This document shows positions 60,827-64,000 of a stretch of DNA of 64,000 bases, piece by piece. A program made the translations under genes and the position numbers. Each line of letters begins with the position of its first letter. Positions within the stretch are counted from its first letter, which is position 1. Source of the stretch: Eutypella sp. D-1. Lineage: Eukaryota; Ascomycota; Sordariomycetes; Xylariales; Diatrypaceae. The stretch covers positions 1,178,001 to 1,242,000 of the forward strand of contig JAJTTP010000009.1 of NCBI GenBank assembly GCA_023313575.1, written 5' to 3'. The notes under the pieces are model-generated. The model was not told the origin of the DNA. It saw nothing but the letters and a program-made list of their open reading frames with translations, and ran no database searches.

Positions 60827-62441
60827 ATGGCCCCCTTTCCTGTGCCTGGCTCTACGCTGTCGTTCTGGCGTTCAAGCCCGCATGTACTTGACGATCATCG
60901 GAGTACGCCGGAATTACCTGCAAAGGTCGATATTGCAGTAATAGGAGCTGGATATGCGGGAGTCTCAACCATTTACCATATCGTTGAGTCCTGCAAGTCT
61001 CAGAACATTGCCTTGCCGTCAATTGCCCTACTGGAGGCTCGGCAGGCCTGCTCAGGGGCTACTGGAAGGAATGGCATGTATCTCGCGGCTATCACTCACG
61101 GGGCCTAAGTGCCCACCTTTAAAAGGATGAGACTAATCACTGAACTATTAGGTGGACATCTAAAGCCTGACCCGTACAACCAGCCTGCAGCCATTGCTGC
61201 AACTCACGGGCTCGAGGCAGCCGCTGCGGTGGCTCAGTTTGAAGCAGACCATATCCCTGAGGTGAAGAAGGTCATAGAATATGAAGGGATCGACTGTGAC
61301 TTCGTTCTTACGCGGTGCACCGATGCTTTCTTGACTGACGATCTCTATCGCCGCATGAAAGACGGGATCCAGATGCTGAAAAGGAACCATGTCTCTACAG
61401 TGCAGGATATTGTGTACGCTGAAGGTGCCGAGGCCAAACAGGTATGGAACCAGCTCCCAAATAGCAGGCGAAGCGAACGAATTGTCATCTCAGCCGCTAA
61501 TACAATATCCAGTTCTCCGGTGTCAAGGGTGCGAAAGGGTGCGTAACTTACACGGCAAGCCACCTGTTTCCGTACAAGCTCGTTATGGGTCTGCTATCCA
61601 CTGTCCTTGAAGTTGGCGTGAACCTACAGACACACACTCCAGTCTCTGAAGTGTCATCCACTCCTGACTCTGAGGGATATGTCGCAGTAAAGACAGAGCG
61701 AGGGATGCTTCGAGCGAAGAAGGTTGTCTACGCAACTAACGCCTATACGGCAGCCTTGCTTCCCGACTTCGAAGGGAAGATCATTCCCGTAAGGGGAATA
61801 TGTGGTCATATTGTGCCTACTGAAGAACCCACGCGTTCGCTTTCAAACTCATACATCATCCGCCAGGGCGCCTTAGAGTACGACTACCTGATCCCTCGCC
61901 AAGACGGCAGTATCGTCGTCGGTGGTGCGCGGTCGAAATATTTCCATGACAAGAATAACTGGTATCAAAATGTACAGGACGACGAGTTGATCGAGTCTGC
62001 AGAATCCTATTTCGATGGATACATGCAGCGTATGTTCCGTGGGTGGGAGGAAAGTGACGCGAGCACAGCGAAGGTGTGGACCGGAAGTAAGTGACTATCC
62101 TGCGCCTCCGTCTTTCTATCACAAATGATGTAGACTCTGAGAGACGATCTAACTCATCTTTTGTCATGCCAGTAATGGGATACTCGGCTGATGGCCTCCC
62201 CTATGTTGGAGCTGTCCCCGGGAGACGGAATCAATTTATCGTTGCTGGATTCACGGGACACGGTATGCCGCAGGCGTTCCTATGTGCGAAGGGAATCGCC
62301 TCGATTGTACTTCAAGGGGTGGACTTTGAGGCTACAGGGATACCGAAAGTATTCGAAGTCACTAAAGAGAGGCTAAACGACACAAGGAATCTTGCTATTG
62401 AGGCATGGGAAGCTGCCCAGAGGAGCTCGGAAACAACATAG
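60827..62441 (+). CDS. FAD-dependent oxidoreductase (DAO family)
   Basis: Flavoenzyme of the D-amino-acid-oxidase/glycine-oxidase fold (PF01266), expected to oxidise an amine or amino acid; substrate unknown. Exons 60827-61073, 61152-61441, 61513-62086 and 62173-62441 give 459 residues, and the total closes in frame. The N-terminus has DIAVIGAGYAGVSTIYH (GxGxxG at about 40-45), then LLEARQACSGATGRNGGH spanning the first join, KLVMGLL, VVYATNAYTAALLP and RQDGSIVVGG. After the last intron comes the C-terminal FAD-binding IMGYSADGLPYVG and GFTGHGMPQAFL. Without the first splice the frame stops at TAA (61106). That intron has donor GCATGT and acceptor TTAG, a GC-AG pair with a CTAAT branch-like site. 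The next introns are GT-AG. It lies beside a HAD pseudogene. Confidence 0.87.
61074..61151 (+). other. GC-AG intron in the oxidoreductase gene
   Basis: This 78-base segment starts GCATGT and ends CTATTAG. Removing it turns RNGMYLAAITHGA-stop into RNGGHLKPDPYN, the motif expected after GATGRNGG in this family. A CTAATCAC word 20 bases before the acceptor could be the branch point. If it is not spliced, the gene is broken. Confidence 0.7.
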
Positions 62442-64000
62442 CCCATGGGCATCATCTCGTCCGCCGAGACTCACCGGAAGGAGTGACAAGCACCTATTGA
62501 CGAGTTTGGAACCCAAGGGACACAGCAGTGCTATGACTGGGCACAGGTTACATAGGAAGACAGGTTGCTGTTCATGCGTCACGTTCCCTTTAACATACCT
62601 ACGTATATCGGGTTCGGGAAAAATTTACCAGCTGGGGGTTAGGATGTGAATGTGGCATCAAAGCGAGGCGGGGAATGATTTAAACCCCTTAATCTCGAGG
62701 GTATTATTCCCCGTACTGGGTCCAGAGATCAGGGCCAGGCCGGCAAGCGGCAAGCGCGACACTCATAATGAGTGACTGCTCAAGTATTCACGCTGCTAGC
62801 ACAAAACGTTTCCTGGTATCATCTAAGCAAAATGCCTATATATGACTAGTCATTTTCTATCCAGTGAGGGAGAAACCCGAATACGTAATGGGTAAGCCGG
62901 AATTGCTAACCTATACCATAGTTATCCCACCCTACCTGATAGAAAATGGATGGCGTCGCTTGCGTGTGCGTCGCATTCCGTCTCGGCTAGGTGATGCAAC
63001 AGCGGGAAGATAGGGTGTTGCGGTATAACGTTGTATTAGGCCCTCCATTAGTATCTAGCTGATGCGTACTCTAGGTATATCACATTTGTACTGGCAGGGG
63101 TATCAAAATAGGGGCTGCAATACTTCCGGGCGGGCTTCGAACTACATTATAAGAATAGAGAAATAAAAACATATAAATTCAATTAAAATAGAGATAAAAT
63201 AAAATATAATACTGGCTCGCCGTTTATCTCTTCGCAGTATTTTCGGAAATGCCAAAGACTCTGCCCGAGATTGAGCGCAGGAGAGAAAAGGGCCGAGCCA
63301 GCGAAGAAGTATCTTCATCTCTTACGGCGGGGGAGACCGCTAGGTTCATTAGCTCAGCTATCAGTCACCCCCGGGCCACCCCCTCATCGCAGATATTTCG
63401 GGGTGGATCAGGCTCTAGCCAAGTCCCATGGGGTAACTAAGCCTTGGTAGGCGGGTAAATCCGTCGTGAAAAGAAAGCATCTCTCCGATCTAGGTTCCCA
63501 CTGCTCCGGCATCCACATGACATCTTATAACGTCCGCGGTGTAGTATTAGTATAAGCCTAAGTAAAGAGAGGTACAATAGTAGCGCGAGCGACCGCCTAT
63601 GTCTGTGGAGGGGAGTGGAAGAAGACGGGATAAAGTCTGGACCGTGCTCGACTTTTGGTGATGGTTTTGAGGGTCAAATGACGGTTTTCCCGGCACAACT
63701 GCAGAACGACCCGGCGGTAAGATCCCCAATGAACGCGTGACCAGCAAGAGTGCATCTTTACTAGGATTTACCGAGCCTAGCCAGGAAAGCCCTGAAGACC
63801 TTAGTACCTCGGAAGTAGGTAAAAAATTCAACTGGTAAGTAGTTGTCGTCTTTGGAAGGCCTTGAAGACTATGATATAGGCTACGTACAAATGACCCAAG
63901 GTGACCGTGATGATGAGTACCACCGAATCCAGGATTAGACAGATAGATTAGTTCTTTTAGCGTCACCAACACCACCCGTCGCCCCTCCCCCGGCGCGGCG
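62442..64000. other. Right-edge intergenic sequence, nothing recognised
   Basis: Short ORFs (63249-63440 on +, 63547-63975 on -) lack domains and supporting exons. A short AT-rich patch lies at about 63150-63210. The antisense frame at 63547-63975 could be the edge of something outside the window, but I have no evidence for it. Confidence 0.4.

Overview
This is a nuclear window from a filamentous ascomycete (Pezizomycotina, probably Sordariomycetes). The genes carry short GT-AG introns of about 50-280 nt. Several families are typically fungal: a Zn2Cys6 activator, an Hpt1/Xpt1-type phosphoribosyltransferase and a DUF1752/DUF3295 protein. A block of repeats has been rewritten by C-to-T/G-to-A transitions in the manner of repeat-induced point mutation (RIP).

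Region 1 (about 780-10245) is an extremely AT-rich transposon nest. A TIR-bounded DNA element (1139-10240, TA target duplication) holds a reverse-oriented LTR (1460-9972, TATAA duplication). That LTR was in turn invaded by related LTR copies and by a full-length Ty3/gypsy chromovirus (2844-9723). The chromovirus has two 427-bp LTRs, a GTTTA/ATTTA duplication, and gag-protease-RT-RNase H-integrase-chromodomain order. It is dead: stops fill the frames and catalytic codons are changed.

Region 2 (10.5-28.3 kb) is a dense housekeeping island. In order it holds: a Zn2Cys6 transcription factor (+), a purine phosphoribosyltransferase (+), an OXLD1-like mitochondrial protein (-), an unrecognised coiled-coil nuclear-type protein (+), DPM3 (-), a GPI-anchored surface protein (-), a SmgGDS-like ARM protein (+) and ribosomal protein eL13 (-). 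Exon structures were worked out by hand; reading frames close exactly and family motifs line up across the junctions.

Region 3 (28.3-57.8 kb) is nearly gene-free. Only one gene is convincing, a Mks1-like DUF1752/DUF3295 protein at 37450-39400 (-). The rest has ordinary base composition, short ORFs, microsatellites, dispersed TACCTAGGTA-type palindromes, a GATAAG cluster upstream of eL13 and one faint retrotransposon gag remnant.

Region 4 (57.8-62.5 kb) has a small glycine-zipper protein (-), a haloacid-dehalogenase-like pseudogene (+) and an intact four-exon FAD-dependent oxidoreductase (+) that appears to use a GC-AG intron. The last 1.5 kb shows nothing convincing. No tRNA, rRNA or CRISPR was found, and no clearly new multi-gene system is visible. 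The most informative parts are the layered transposon nest, the GC-AG intron, the GATA cluster and the repeat-laden gene deserts.
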